Assembly (NCBI GenBank): GCA_015233335.1 | Contig: JADFXX010000014.1 | Span: 1 to 42,771, forward strand | Origin: Candidatus Omnitrophota bacterium | Lineage (GTDB): Bacteria > Omnitrophota > Gorgyraeia > Zapsychrales > Fredricksoniimonadaceae | Length of the DNA: 42,771 bases | Direction of reading: 5' to 3' | Shown here: positions 1 through 7,929 of the stretch, piece after piece | Numbering within the stretch: the first letter of the stretch is position 1 | Layout of the letters: the number at the start of each line of letters is the position of its first letter | Position numbers and translations under genes: made by a program | The notes under the pieces: generated by a model | The model's input: the letters and a program-made list of their open reading frames with translations, nothing else | The model's database searches: none | What the model was told of the DNA's origin: nothing

Positions 1-9
1 CGATATGAG

Positions 10-87
10 TGGCGGGGTCGACGAGATTTGAACTCGCGGTCTTCAGCGTGACAAGCTGATGTGTTAACCAGACTACACCACGACCCC
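10..87 (-). tRNA. tRNA-Asp (GTC)
   Basis: The reverse complement folds into a full cloverleaf. The acceptor stem is GGGGTCG/CGACCCC, the anticodon arm is TCAGC-TTGTCAC-GCTGA with anticodon GTC, and the T-arm is GCGAG-TTCAAAT-CTCGT with one G-U pair. The discriminator is G and CCA is encoded (bases 10-12). It lies 59 bases downstream of tRNA-Val on the same strand, so the two are probably co-transcribed. Confidence 0.96.
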
Positions 88-146
88 TTTAATCTTCAAC
101 AGAAAAGATAGTCTAATATCCCTTCTATGCTTTGTAAAGAAAAAAC

Positions 147-223
147 TGGTGGGCGGTGAAGGAATTGAACCCTCGACCTTCTGAATGTAAGTCAGATGCT
201 CTAACCAGCTGAGCTAACCGCCC
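147..223 (-). tRNA. tRNA-Val (TAC)
   Basis: The reverse complement gives a cloverleaf with acceptor GGGCGGT/ACCGCCC, anticodon arm TCTGA-CTTACAT-TCAGA (anticodon TAC), T-arm GAGGG-TTCAATT-CCTTC and an encoded CCA. Its first 10 bases are also the last codons and the stop (TAG) of the upstream permease gene on the same strand. Cleavage of the primary transcript by RNase P would therefore remove the permease stop codon. Confidence 0.96.
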
Positions 224-1668
224 TTTAATTCTTTATTCAAACGACTATTGAAACGGCTATAAGTAAAATAGATGATCAGCCCTATGACAAGCCATATCAA
301 AAGCCGCCACCATGTATCATGGTCCAGTGAGGTCATCATCGCCAGACACACCAAAATTCCCAAGAACGGAAAAAGAGGAAAACATGGGCACCGGTAAGCC
401 CTAATCACTTTAGGCTGAGTATAACGCAAAACCATAACTCCGGCACATACAATAATAAAAGCCAATAGTGTGCCTATAGATGTCATGTGTCCCAATTTAG
501 AAATAGGGAAGATCCCTGCAAAAAAACTCACAAAACCCATAAACAATAAATTCGACCGCCAAGGCGTACGCCACTTAGGATGGATATCTGAAAAAAGTTT
601 TGGTAAAAGTCCGTCACGCGACATAGCATAAAAAATCCGTGATTGGCCCAAGAGCATAACCAAGATCACCGATGTAAAACCCCCAATAATCCCAAGCTTG
701 ATCAAAATATGCAGCCAAGGATACGGGGTTAAATTAATAGCCGTTGCCACTGGAGCGGCATCTCCCTTCATTAATTTATAATTAAGCATGCCTGTCAGCA
801 CAAAGGAAAAAAGGATATACAGCACCGTACAAAGGACCAAAGAACCGATAATTCCTCGAGGAATATCCCTTTGAGGATGGTGCGCTTCCTGGGCTGCAGT
901 TGAGACCGTATCAAATCCGATATAGGCGAAAAAAATAATGCCTGCTGCCCGCATAATGCCGCTGAAACCGAATTCACCGAAAGTTCCGGTATTAGGAGGG
1001 ATAAAAGGCACATAATTCTGTGCTTTTATATAGTGAAAGCCTACTACAATAAAGGTCAAAACCACCGCGAGTTTAACGATCACGATCACGTCATTAACAC
1101 TTGCACTTTCCTTGATTCCCAGCATTAGCAAAAGAGAAATAAGAACGATGATCACCATTGCCGGAATATTGACCAAGCCGTGCCCCTGGGTGCCGTCAGG
1201 CAAGGTGATCACATCAAAAGGACAGGCGGCCAAGCGTACCGGAATAACGATCCCCATATCCTGCAAAAAAGATCCCACATACCTCGACCAGCTCACGGCC
1301 ACCACAGCTGATGCCACGGCATATTCCAAAACCAAATCCCAGCCTATGATCCAGGCAATAAACTCTCCCATCGTGGCATACGCATAGGTATAGGCACTGC
1401 CTGCAACCGGAATCATGGAGGCTAACTCGCTGTAGCACATCCCCGCAAAAGTGCAGCCGATCGCTGCCACAACAAAAGAAAGCACTACCGCCGGACCGGC
1501 GTTCTCCGCGGCGGCAATGCCTGTCAGAGAAAACAACCCTGCTCCGATAATGGCACCGATCCCCAAAGACACTAAATTGAGCGCCCCCAGGGAACGTTTC
1601 AATTGATATTCGCCGCCTTCGGAGGTTTCGATCAGATGCTTTATGGATTTCTTAGCAAAAATGTTCAT
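214..1668 (-). CDS. APC-family amino acid permease
   Basis: This 484-aa inner-membrane transporter belongs to the amino acid-polyamine-organocation superfamily and looks most like the cationic/branched amino acid (CAT, YfnA/YhdG-type) branch. The family signature GIGAIIGAGLF lies in the first membrane helix (residues 36-46). A helix with GWDLVLEY follows, and about 12 hydrophobic segments can be traced, ending in a basic cytoplasmic tail. The length is normal for the family. The ATG overlaps the pyrF stop by four bases (ATGA), so the two genes are translationally coupled. The last two Gly codons and the TAG stop lie inside tRNA-Val. The substrate cannot be read from sequence; position after pyrF suggests only co-expression with the pyr genes. 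Confidence 0.9.
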   Translation of the reverse strand: MNIFAKKSIKHLIETSEGGEYQLKRSLGALNLVSLGIGAIIGAGLFSLTGIAAAENAGPAVVLSFVVAAIGCTFAGMCYSELASMIPVAGSAYTYAYATMGEFIAWIIGWDLVLEYAVASAVVAVSWSRYVGSFLQDMGIVIPVRLAACPFDVITLPDGTQGHGLVNIPAMVIIVLISLLLMLGIKESASVNDVIVIVKLAVVLTFIVVGFHYIKAQNYVPFIPPNTGTFGEFGFSGIMRAAGIIFFAYIGFDTVSTAAQEAHHPQRDIPRGIIGSLVLCTVLYILFSFVLTGMLNYKLMKGDAAPVATAINLTPYPWLHILIKLGIIGGFTSVILVMLLGQSRIFYAMSRDGLLPKLFSDIHPKWRTPWRSNLLFMGFVSFFAGIFPISKLGHMTSIGTLLAFIIVCAGVMVLRYTQPKVIRAYRCPCFPLFPFLGILVCLAMMTSLDHDTWWRLLIWLVIGLIIYFTYSRFNSRLNKELKGG

Positions 1669-2387
1669 CTGCTTTTTATATCCTCTAAAATCTGCACGGC
1701 AGCTGCTCGGGGCGATGATGCTTGAATAATAGGTCGACCCACCACTAAAAAATTGCTGCCTCCGGCTATGGCGGCTGCAGGTGTCGCCGCACGTTTCTGG
1801 TCATCTTGGGAAGCCCCCGCTGGCCGTATGCCCGGGGTCACGATCAAAAATTTATTCCCTAATTCCCGACGGATGACAGCCAGTTCCTCAACAGAGGCCA
1901 CAACTCCGTCCAAACCCGACTCTTTAGCTAAGCTGGCACGCTCAAGCACGGTCTTTTCTAAATTAACATCCCTCGCGGTGCTGGTCAACACAGTGACACC
2001 AACAATGAGCGGCCGAGACACTCCCAAAGCTTTAGCTTGGGTCTGTGCTGATTTTACCGCGGCCTCCATCATTTCTTTCCCGCCTGCGGTGTGCACCGTC
2101 AGCATAAACAAAGGCGCAAAACCGGAAGCATGATTTGGCGAAACGCTCAATCCTACCGCACTCTTGACGGCTGATGCGACAGTATTGGGTATATCATGAA
2201 ATTTTAAATCTAAAAAAACCTTTTTCCCCTGAGACTGTAAATAACGAGTGATAAAGGGGCCATAGGATGTGAACATCTGACTTCCGATTTTAAAAATATC
2301 GACCACATCTCCTACATCATCAATAAGTTTTCTGGCCTCTTCAAAATTATCTACATCTAAAGCCAAGATCAATTGAGCTTTGTTCAT
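1665..2387 (-). CDS. pyrF: orotidine 5'-phosphate decarboxylase
   Basis: This cytosolic enzyme makes UMP by decarboxylating OMP, the last step of de novo pyrimidine synthesis. It has 240 residues, the usual bacterial size. The catalytic D-x-K-x-x-D-I signature is at residues 60-66 (LDLKFHDI), Asp11 is in place, and the phosphate-binding TPGIRPAG segment is present near the C-terminus. Both ends overlap neighbours by ATGA: the start with the pyrD stop and the stop with the permease start. It is therefore part of a coupled pyrK-pyrD-pyrF-permease series. Confidence 0.97.
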   Translation of the reverse strand: MNKAQLILALDVDNFEEARKLIDDVGDVVDIFKIGSQMFTSYGPFITRYLQSQGKKVFLDLKFHDIPNTVASAVKSAVGLSVSPNHASGFAPLFMLTVHTAGGKEMMEAAVKSAQTQAKALGVSRPLIVGVTVLTSTARDVNLEKTVLERASLAKESGLDGVVASVEELAVIRRELGNKFLIVTPGIRPAGASQDDQKRAATPAAAIAGGSNFLVVGRPIIQASSPRAAAVQILEDIKSR

Positions 2388-3289
2388 ATTTTTAAACTTC
2401 CGATGATTTCACGGATATCATCAATTTTATTTTCTTTCATATAAGCCTCAATTCCCTCTAAAACATCGATGGGCGCGCGGGGATTGACGAAATTGGCTGT
2501 CCCTACGGCCACCATCGTCGCTCCGGCAATAAGAAACTCCAGGGCATCACGGAAATTCATAATACCCCCCATCCCTATAATCGGGATTTTGACATGACGA
2601 GCAGTCCGATACACCATATAAACAGCCATGGGTCTGATCGCCGGACCTGATAGTCCTCCCGTCACATTCCCGATACGACTTTTTCTGGTCTTGATGTCAA
2701 TGGCCATGGCCGTAAATGTATTGACCAAGCTCACCGCATCTGCTCCTCCGTCTTGGGCCGCTAGCGCTATGTCAGCGATATCCGTAACATTCGGGGACAA
2801 TTTGGCAATGATAGGAAGTTTAGATACTGCTTTGATCTTTTTGACTAACTGCATAGTTGCCTGCGGATCCTGCGCCACCAGAACTTTATGCTTAAGATTA
2901 GGACAGGATAAATTCAACTCAATCGCCGCAATGCCGTCTTGCGTATTTAATTTTTCAACAATTCCCAAAAACTGTTCCTCATCTTTCCCCCAAATACTGA
3001 TGATCAACGGAACTCCAATACTCTTTAAAGCCGCCAGCTTATTCGCTAAAAAGACGTCAATCCCCGGATTTTCAATGCCAATGGCATTGATCATACCCGC
3101 AGGGGTTTCAAAAATCCGTACCGGTGGATTGCCTGTCTGGGGATAAAAAGTCACTGTCTTGGGGACAATGGCCCCCAGCTTCTTGACTTCCTCGAGGCTA
3201 TAGTAACGTTCAGTATGTCCGAAAGTCCCGGAGGCGACCGTCACGGGATTCTTGAAAGTGATGCCAGCAATTTTAACGGATAGATTCAT
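2384..3289 (-). CDS. pyrD: dihydroorotate dehydrogenase B, catalytic subunit
   Basis: This FMN-containing catalytic subunit of class 1B dihydroorotate dehydrogenase oxidises dihydroorotate to orotate and passes electrons to PyrK. It has 301 residues. The active-site Cys129 sits in NLSCPN (class 1B uses Cys where class 2 uses Ser). The FMN-binding TIR-barrel segments IIAKLSPNV and GMGGI are present. I chose the ATG at 3289, which overlaps the pyrK stop as TGATG; a TTG one codon earlier (3292) is possible but less likely. The stop overlaps the pyrF start. The pyrK partner next door confirms the B type, which uses NAD+. Confidence 0.96.
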   Translation of the reverse strand: MNLSVKIAGITFKNPVTVASGTFGHTERYYSLEEVKKLGAIVPKTVTFYPQTGNPPVRIFETPAGMINAIGIENPGIDVFLANKLAALKSIGVPLIISIWGKDEEQFLGIVEKLNTQDGIAAIELNLSCPNLKHKVLVAQDPQATMQLVKKIKAVSKLPIIAKLSPNVTDIADIALAAQDGGADAVSLVNTFTAMAIDIKTRKSRIGNVTGGLSGPAIRPMAVYMVYRTARHVKIPIIGMGGIMNFRDALEFLIAGATMVAVGTANFVNPRAPIDVLEGIEAYMKENKIDDIREIIGSLKI

Positions 3290-4065
3290 CAATGAAAAAT
3301 AACCTCATCTAAATTAAATGCCGGACCGTCATGGCAAACAGTTTTATACCCATTTTTGGTTTCAATCGCACAACCCAAGCAAGCGCCCAGGCCGCAGGCC
3401 ATCATTTCTTCGCAGGCAACTTGGCCTAAAATATTGTGTTTAACCGCAAAAGTCTGTACTGCTTTGAGCATAGGATTAGGTCCGCAGGTATAAATAAATG
3501 TACGGGCAGGGTCTTTTTCGATCTTATCAAATAAAACGCTGACCCGGCCGCGGACACCCACCGATCCATCCTCTGTCGCCACATGAACTTTGACCCCATT
3601 ATCTTTGAACTCTTTCATTGGATAGACACAGTCACGGCTGCGGGCACCATACAATAAGACCAGTTCACATTTTTTCTTTTTTAACACATCGGAAAGAATA
3701 AGCATGGGTGCCACACCTATGCCCCCGGCGATCAATATGACCTGTTTCGTGCTCTGTGGAGGCATTTCAAATGGTGTCCCCAAAGGGCCTAAAACATCAA
3801 CCATGTCCCCTTTTTTCTTTAAGGAAAGCAGTTTTGTGCCGCGTCCCACCTGGGCATAAAATATCTCGACGTATTTCTGGGCTCTATATACGCTGAAGGG
3901 GCGTCTGAAAAAGGGCTGCAGACCTTCTTCATCGCAACGTATATGAACAAACTGGCCTGGTCTCACCTCTGCGGCCAGTTCTTGGGCATCAAAAACCATA
4001 TGCCAATACTGTGGGCAAAGACTTTCGTTAACGAGGACTTTATATTTATTTTGTATCTTTTTCAT
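3289..4065 (-). CDS. pyrK: dihydroorotate dehydrogenase B, electron-transfer subunit
   Basis: This FAD and [2Fe-2S] protein carries electrons from PyrD to NAD+. It has 258 residues with a ferredoxin-reductase fold. The FAD-binding RRPFSVY segment lies near residue 55, and a nucleotide-binding GGIGVAP loop follows. The C-terminal iron-sulfur cysteines are Cys224, Cys229, Cys232 and Cys244 (pattern C-x4-C-x2-C-x11-C), as in Lactococcus PyrK. It starts with ATG 24 bases after the mutM stop. A TATACT with an upstream TG lies in that gap and could be a weak extra promoter. It is coupled to pyrD. Confidence 0.96.
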   Translation of the reverse strand: MKKIQNKYKVLVNESLCPQYWHMVFDAQELAAEVRPGQFVHIRCDEEGLQPFFRRPFSVYRAQKYVEIFYAQVGRGTKLLSLKKKGDMVDVLGPLGTPFEMPPQSTKQVILIAGGIGVAPMLILSDVLKKKKCELVLLYGARSRDCVYPMKEFKDNGVKVHVATEDGSVGVRGRVSVLFDKIEKDPARTFIYTCGPNPMLKAVQTFAVKHNILGQVACEEMMACGLGACLGCAIETKNGYKTVCHDGPAFNLDEVIFH

Positions 4066-4089
4066 AAATAAAATATTCCCAGTATATCA

Positions 4090-4896
4090 TTATTTCTGAC
4101 AACGCGCACAATAAAATGTGCTCCTTGAGGACTGGGCTATTCGTTCGATCAACGCATGACATTTCAGACAATCCAATCCCTCCCGGCCATAGACTGCCAG
4201 GCGTTGATTAAAATTCCCTTTTTGACCTGTTCCGTCACGGTAATTGCGTACGGAAGATCCCCTGTGCTTGATCGCTTCTTCCAAAACGTCAATGATCTGG
4301 TGATAAATAACATCCGCCTCCTGAGCACTTATTTGACAGGTCAAACGCTTTGGTGAGATGCCGCTGCGAAAAAGGATCTCACAGGCGTAAATATTGCCTA
4401 TCCCCGCAACAAAAGTGTGGTCTAACAACAGGCTTTTGATAGGACGCGCTGATTTTTTAAAGTATTTCTGAACATACAAGGAGTTAAATTCTTTAGAAAA
4501 CGGTTCCGGCCCCAAAATGTTAAAATATTTAATTTCGTTTAAATTCTTAACGATTTGCAAACGTCCGAACCTCCGCTGGTCATTGTATAATAACTTGCCC
4601 CCGTCTAAAAAAGTGAACGTGACCCTCGTGTGTCGATTGCTGTCCGCATTAAATATCAATTGTCCCGTCATCATCAATTGGACGACCAAAATCTCTCGTG
4701 AGCCCAGATGAATGACCACAGCTTTCCCCCGTCGGATGATCTTTTTAATGGTTTGCCCTGCCAATTGTTGGATAAATTTCCGCTTAGGCCCCAAAAGCAC
4801 CAAAGCATCGTGGACAATCACATCAGAAAAAGTCTTATTAAAAAGGGATTTGCTTAAATCACTGACAATAGTTTGGACTTCCGGAAGTTCAGGCAT
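4090..4896 (-). CDS. mutM: formamidopyrimidine-DNA glycosylase
   Basis: This base-excision repair enzyme removes 8-oxoguanine and formamidopyrimidines and then nicks the abasic site. The 268-residue frame must start at the ATG at 4896, because the protein then begins MPELPEV, where the Pro after Met is the Schiff-base nucleophile and Glu3 is catalytic. A longer frame to 4947 would bury this proline. The C-terminal zinc finger has the form CLKC...CARC. HTFVAGIGNIYACEILF is the conserved helix-two-turn-helix. The start overlaps the end of the LOG-like gene by 8 bases in another frame. Mismatch repair genes are in this window (mutS, mutL) but not adjacent. Confidence 0.96.
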   Translation of the reverse strand: MPELPEVQTIVSDLSKSLFNKTFSDVIVHDALVLLGPKRKFIQQLAGQTIKKIIRRGKAVVIHLGSREILVVQLMMTGQLIFNADSNRHTRVTFTFLDGGKLLYNDQRRFGRLQIVKNLNEIKYFNILGPEPFSKEFNSLYVQKYFKKSARPIKSLLLDHTFVAGIGNIYACEILFRSGISPKRLTCQISAQEADVIYHQIIDVLEEAIKHRGSSVRNYRDGTGQKGNFNQRLAVYGREGLDCLKCHALIERIAQSSRSTFYCARCQK

Positions 4897-5362
4897 CTTG
4901 CAGCTTTTTAATAATTTTTTTGATCTTATCCTTGGCCTCAGAAACATTCTTAGCAGGGATCATGCCCTTCATGTTCCACCTGCCTAAATCAATGACCGGC
5001 CGTTTATAAACCAACCCGTAACAAATTTCAGAGTTAGTGCCAAAACTCCCGGGGAGCGCAATAATGATATCCGCCGAACAAGCCACCATGGCGTTACGGG
5101 CATATCCGATCGTCGTAGGCAATGCAATATCAATATACGAATTGGCATCAATTTTATTTTTCCCCGGCAAAAGGCCGATCGTCAGTCCCCCAGCCATTTG
5201 TGCCCCTTGGGCAGCCGCTTCCATGGCCCCGCCTAATCCCCCACAAACAAGGACACAGCCTAATTCGGCGACCATCCCTCCGACAGATTCTGCTAAAACC
5301 TTAACCTTAGGAGTGATTTTACTCCCCCCGATGACAGAAATAGTGATTTTTTGTTTTCGCAT
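4889..5362 (-). CDS. LOG-like (TIGR00725-type) Rossmann protein
   Basis: This cytosolic protein of 157 residues has the SLOG/LOG Rossmann fold: an N-terminal strand with ISVIGGS, a glycine-rich CGGLGGAMEAAAQGA loop, and LPGSFGTNSE near residue 107. The last matches the PGGxGTxxE signature of lysine-decarboxylase-like/LOG proteins. Members of the TIGR00725 branch have no agreed function. Some LOG enzymes release free bases from nucleoside monophosphates, so a nucleotide-related role beside pyr genes is possible but only inferred. I chose the ATG at 5362, which has GAGG six bases upstream overlapping the previous stop. An in-frame start at 5380 lacks a clear ribosome site. Confidence 0.8.
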   Translation of the reverse strand: MRKQKITISVIGGSKITPKVKVLAESVGGMVAELGCVLVCGGLGGAMEAAAQGAQMAGGLTIGLLPGKNKIDANSYIDIALPTTIGYARNAMVACSADIIIALPGSFGTNSEICYGLVYKRPVIDLGRWNMKGMIPAKNVSEAKDKIKKIIKKLQDA

Positions 5363-5364
5363 AA

Positions 5365-6567
5365 TTACCTCGATTCCCAACGTACAAGTTTTCTCCAGTT
5401 TTCTTCAACCTCTTTGGTGTATATGTCATATTCTGGACCGACGGAGCGTAGATGAGCTTCTTCTGTTTTGGCCCTTAGATAATATACTCCGACCAACAAG
5501 CTCCAGAGAATACAATTACGAATGATAGTTATAAAATTGTGCCCGATAAAAGGAACATACATCAAGAAAAATGAGCTCAATTTACCGATATACGCCGGAT
5601 GACGTAAATACGCATACGGCCCGCAAACTAAAATCCCTCTGTGGGTTAGATTAGAAAAACGGCTGCCGAATGAAATTGTTGCCCAAACATAGAGGATCAA
5701 ACACAGAACAATTAAACAAGCCCAGAAAATTTGCAAATGAGGATGCCCCACAAGCCATGATCCCCAATTGCTCCCGTAAGTCAAATAACTTGAACCGATG
5801 GTCGTCCAAAAAGGTTCATAACATATTAACGTACAGACCCACCCAAGCATGGTCGGCTCTGATGAGCGGATATGCGTATCAATTAAATTGTTCGCAAAAA
5901 TGTATCCCACACAAACAAATGCGGTATCAATAAAGAAAATAATATTATAAAGCGTATTATATGTCCCAAAAACACCGTCAAAATTAAAACTAAAACAGTT
6001 ATAATTGACTAAATAGACAAACATGAGCGGCAGGAAATATATTTTTATAAGCCACCCTAAAATGTGCTGTTTTAAGTTTATATTTTTTAATGACTTAAGA
6101 TTAATATAAAAAAAGGCTTTAGCAATCCAATAGTTCGCATCTTCGTGTTCATCACTGCGCGGGTCTTCCCATACTATACAAAAAATAAAAAAAGCGGCCA
6201 AATAGGGCCATGTCGACGCTAACGCTTGAAAATACGGCTTATAAAAATCATCATAATATTCAGGGAATATCCAATACGCAGAAGATAGGCATGCTATGGT
6301 TATGATCAAGCCTGCTATCTTAAAAAATATACGCCCTGTATCAACCTTTCGCTTAAGTGCTGCCCCTATCAATCCAAAATTCCCGCGAAGACACAAAAAA
6401 GCTTCAACACAAAACATCGCAACAAATAAAACTCCAATGAGGATCGCGGCCTGCAGATTAAGCTCAACACTGCCCTGATGCAAGAACCATGAAGAAACAA
6501 GAAGTGCGCCTAAACCACACCATCCGGGCCACGTTGTTCTTACCAGGTTTTGGGTCTTAACTGACAT
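5365..6567 (-). CDS. polytopic membrane protein with ICMT/PEMT-like methyltransferase domain
   Basis: This 400-residue integral membrane protein has about nine hydrophobic segments. The C-terminal quarter carries the isoprenylcysteine carboxyl-methyltransferase/phospholipid methyltransferase signature GPYAYLRHPAYIGK, followed by RAKTEEAHL...Y..Y. In this family these residues bind S-adenosylmethionine at the membrane face. The first about 230 residues are extra membrane helices not found in minimal ICMT proteins. The frame continues upstream into tRNA-Arg, but I chose MSVKTQNL at 6567, since the residues before it would be tRNA sequence. Only 12 bases separate the tRNA 3' end from this ATG and no ribosome site is visible. 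The substrate is unknown. Confidence 0.75.
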   Translation of the reverse strand: MSVKTQNLVRTTWPGWCGLGALLVSSWFLHQGSVELNLQAAILIGVLFVAMFCVEAFLCLRGNFGLIGAALKRKVDTGRIFFKIAGLIITIACLSSAYWIFPEYYDDFYKPYFQALASTWPYLAAFFIFCIVWEDPRSDEHEDANYWIAKAFFYINLKSLKNINLKQHILGWLIKIYFLPLMFVYLVNYNCFSFNFDGVFGTYNTLYNIIFFIDTAFVCVGYIFANNLIDTHIRSSEPTMLGWVCTLICYEPFWTTIGSSYLTYGSNWGSWLVGHPHLQIFWACLIVLCLILYVWATISFGSRFSNLTHRGILVCGPYAYLRHPAYIGKLSSFFLMYVPFIGHNFITIIRNCILWSLLVGVYYLRAKTEEAHLRSVGPEYDIYTKEVEENWRKLVRWESR

Positions 6568-6579
6568 AGGAAAATATAA

Positions 6580-6651
6580 CGCGCCCGGCGGGAGTCGAAC
6601 CTGCATGAACAGCTCCGGAGGCTGTTGCCTTATCCATTAGGCCACGGGCGC
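6580..6651 (-). tRNA. tRNA-Arg (CCG)
   Basis: The reverse complement folds with acceptor GCGCCCG/CGGGCGC, anticodon arm ACAGC-CTCCGGA-GCTGT (anticodon CCG, reading CGG) and discriminator G. CCA is not encoded, unlike the other two tRNAs here. The T-arm GCAGG-TTCGACT-CCCGC contains one A-C mismatch at its middle pair. Its first 15 bases overlap the pyrC stop region on the same strand, so it lies embedded in the pyr gene series. Confidence 0.92.
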
Positions 6652-7926
6652 AAATTGGTAGACCACCTTACCGCCGCAGAGGGTGTATTCTACTCTTCCT
6701 TTAAGCTTTCGTCCGATAAAAGGCGAGTTTTTTCCTTTGGAGACAAATCCTTCCCGGGTCACTGTCCATTCACAGTCAGGATCAATAATTGTAATATCGG
6801 CATCAAAACCCGGCTTGATCGTCCCTTTATTGGATAGTCCGATCAGACGGGCAGGAGTGCTGGACATTTTATCAACCATTTTAGGCAAGTCAATGACCTT
6901 CGCATGGACCAATTCAGTCATGGCAAGGCCAAGTGACGTCTCAAGGCCAATAAGCCCAAACGGCGCCCCGTCAAATCCGACCTCTTTATCTTCCTTGGTA
7001 TGCGGCGCGTGATCCGTCACAATGCAGTCTATAGTCCCGTCAGCAATGGCTTGTTTGATCGCATCCACATCCTCTTGCGAACGCAAAGGAGGACTGACCT
7101 TGGTGGCTGTATCAAAACAAGCACATGCCTCGTCGGTCAGGGTAAAATGATGGGGACACGCCTCGGCTGTCACCTTGATCCCCTGAGATTTGGCAAATCG
7201 TATGAGTTCACAGGAACGTTTAAGAGACATATGGGCCAGATGTACCCGGGCATTCAGATAAAGAGCGATCTCAATATCACGCGCCACCGTCACTGTTTCG
7301 GAAATGCCCGGATCTCCTTTTAAACCTATTCTCGTTGATACCACTCCTTCGTTCATAACCCCACCGGCGCTAAGCAGAGGGTCCTGGCAGTGTTCGATGA
7401 TGAGAACATCCAGCATTTTGGCATATTCCATGGCGAGCCTGAAAAGCCGGCTGTTGATCACAGATTTACCGTCATCGGAGAACGCCCGGCAGCCCGCAGT
7501 TTTAAGTTCCGCCATATCCGTCAATTCCCCGTCTTGCTGGCCCTTGGTGATGGCACCGATAGGATAAACATTGCACAACCCTACACGCTGGGCCTCTCTG
7601 ATGATAAATTCGACAACCATGGCATTATCAATGACGGGATTGGTATTGGGCATGCACATGATGGAAGTAAAACCGCCCTTGACGGCCGCGCGTGATCCTG
7701 TTTCGATCGTTTCCTTATCCTCACGGCCCGGCTGGCGCAGATGTGTGTGAATATCAATCAGTCCCGGTAGGACTTTTTTGCCTGCGGCATTGATGATCTG
7801 ATGGTTTTCCGACGGCAGGCTGGGGGCAATTTGGACGATCTTGCCATCAACACATAGAATGTCCTGAAGGTTATCCCAAATTTTATCCGCATTAACAATG
7901 GTGGCATTTTTGATCAATAGTCCCAT
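6637..7926 (-). CDS. pyrC: dihydroorotase (class I)
   Basis: This zinc amidohydrolase closes carbamoyl-aspartate to dihydroorotate. It has 429 residues, the length of the multifunctional/class I type. Metal ligands are visible as H60-T-H62 in DIHTHLRQPG, and the DHAPH motif lies near residue 305 with the following GAPFGLIGLET. The gene starts three bases after the pyrB stop. Its last codons (GCG CCC GTG GCC TAA) are the 5' strand of the tRNA-Arg acceptor stem, so the protein ends with A-P-V-A encoded by tRNA sequence. It is regulated with pyrR and pyrB by the leader near 10,000. Confidence 0.97.
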   Translation of the reverse strand: MGLLIKNATIVNADKIWDNLQDILCVDGKIVQIAPSLPSENHQIINAAGKKVLPGLIDIHTHLRQPGREDKETIETGSRAAVKGGFTSIMCMPNTNPVIDNAMVVEFIIREAQRVGLCNVYPIGAITKGQQDGELTDMAELKTAGCRAFSDDGKSVINSRLFRLAMEYAKMLDVLIIEHCQDPLLSAGGVMNEGVVSTRIGLKGDPGISETVTVARDIEIALYLNARVHLAHMSLKRSCELIRFAKSQGIKVTAEACPHHFTLTDEACACFDTATKVSPPLRSQEDVDAIKQAIADGTIDCIVTDHAPHTKEDKEVGFDGAPFGLIGLETSLGLAMTELVHAKVIDLPKMVDKMSSTPARLIGLSNKGTIKPGFDADITIIDPDCEWTVTREGFVSKGKNSPFIGRKLKGRVEYTLCGGKVVYQFAPVA

Positions 7927-7929
7927 AAA

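Noticed and set aside
4889..4947. Longer mutM start at 4947
   Set aside because: It would place 17 residues before MPELPEV and block the catalytic N-terminal proline.
5037..5525. Plus-strand open frame of 162 codons opposite the LOG-like gene
   Set aside because: It is antisense to two clear genes, has no ribosome site and its translation resembles no family.
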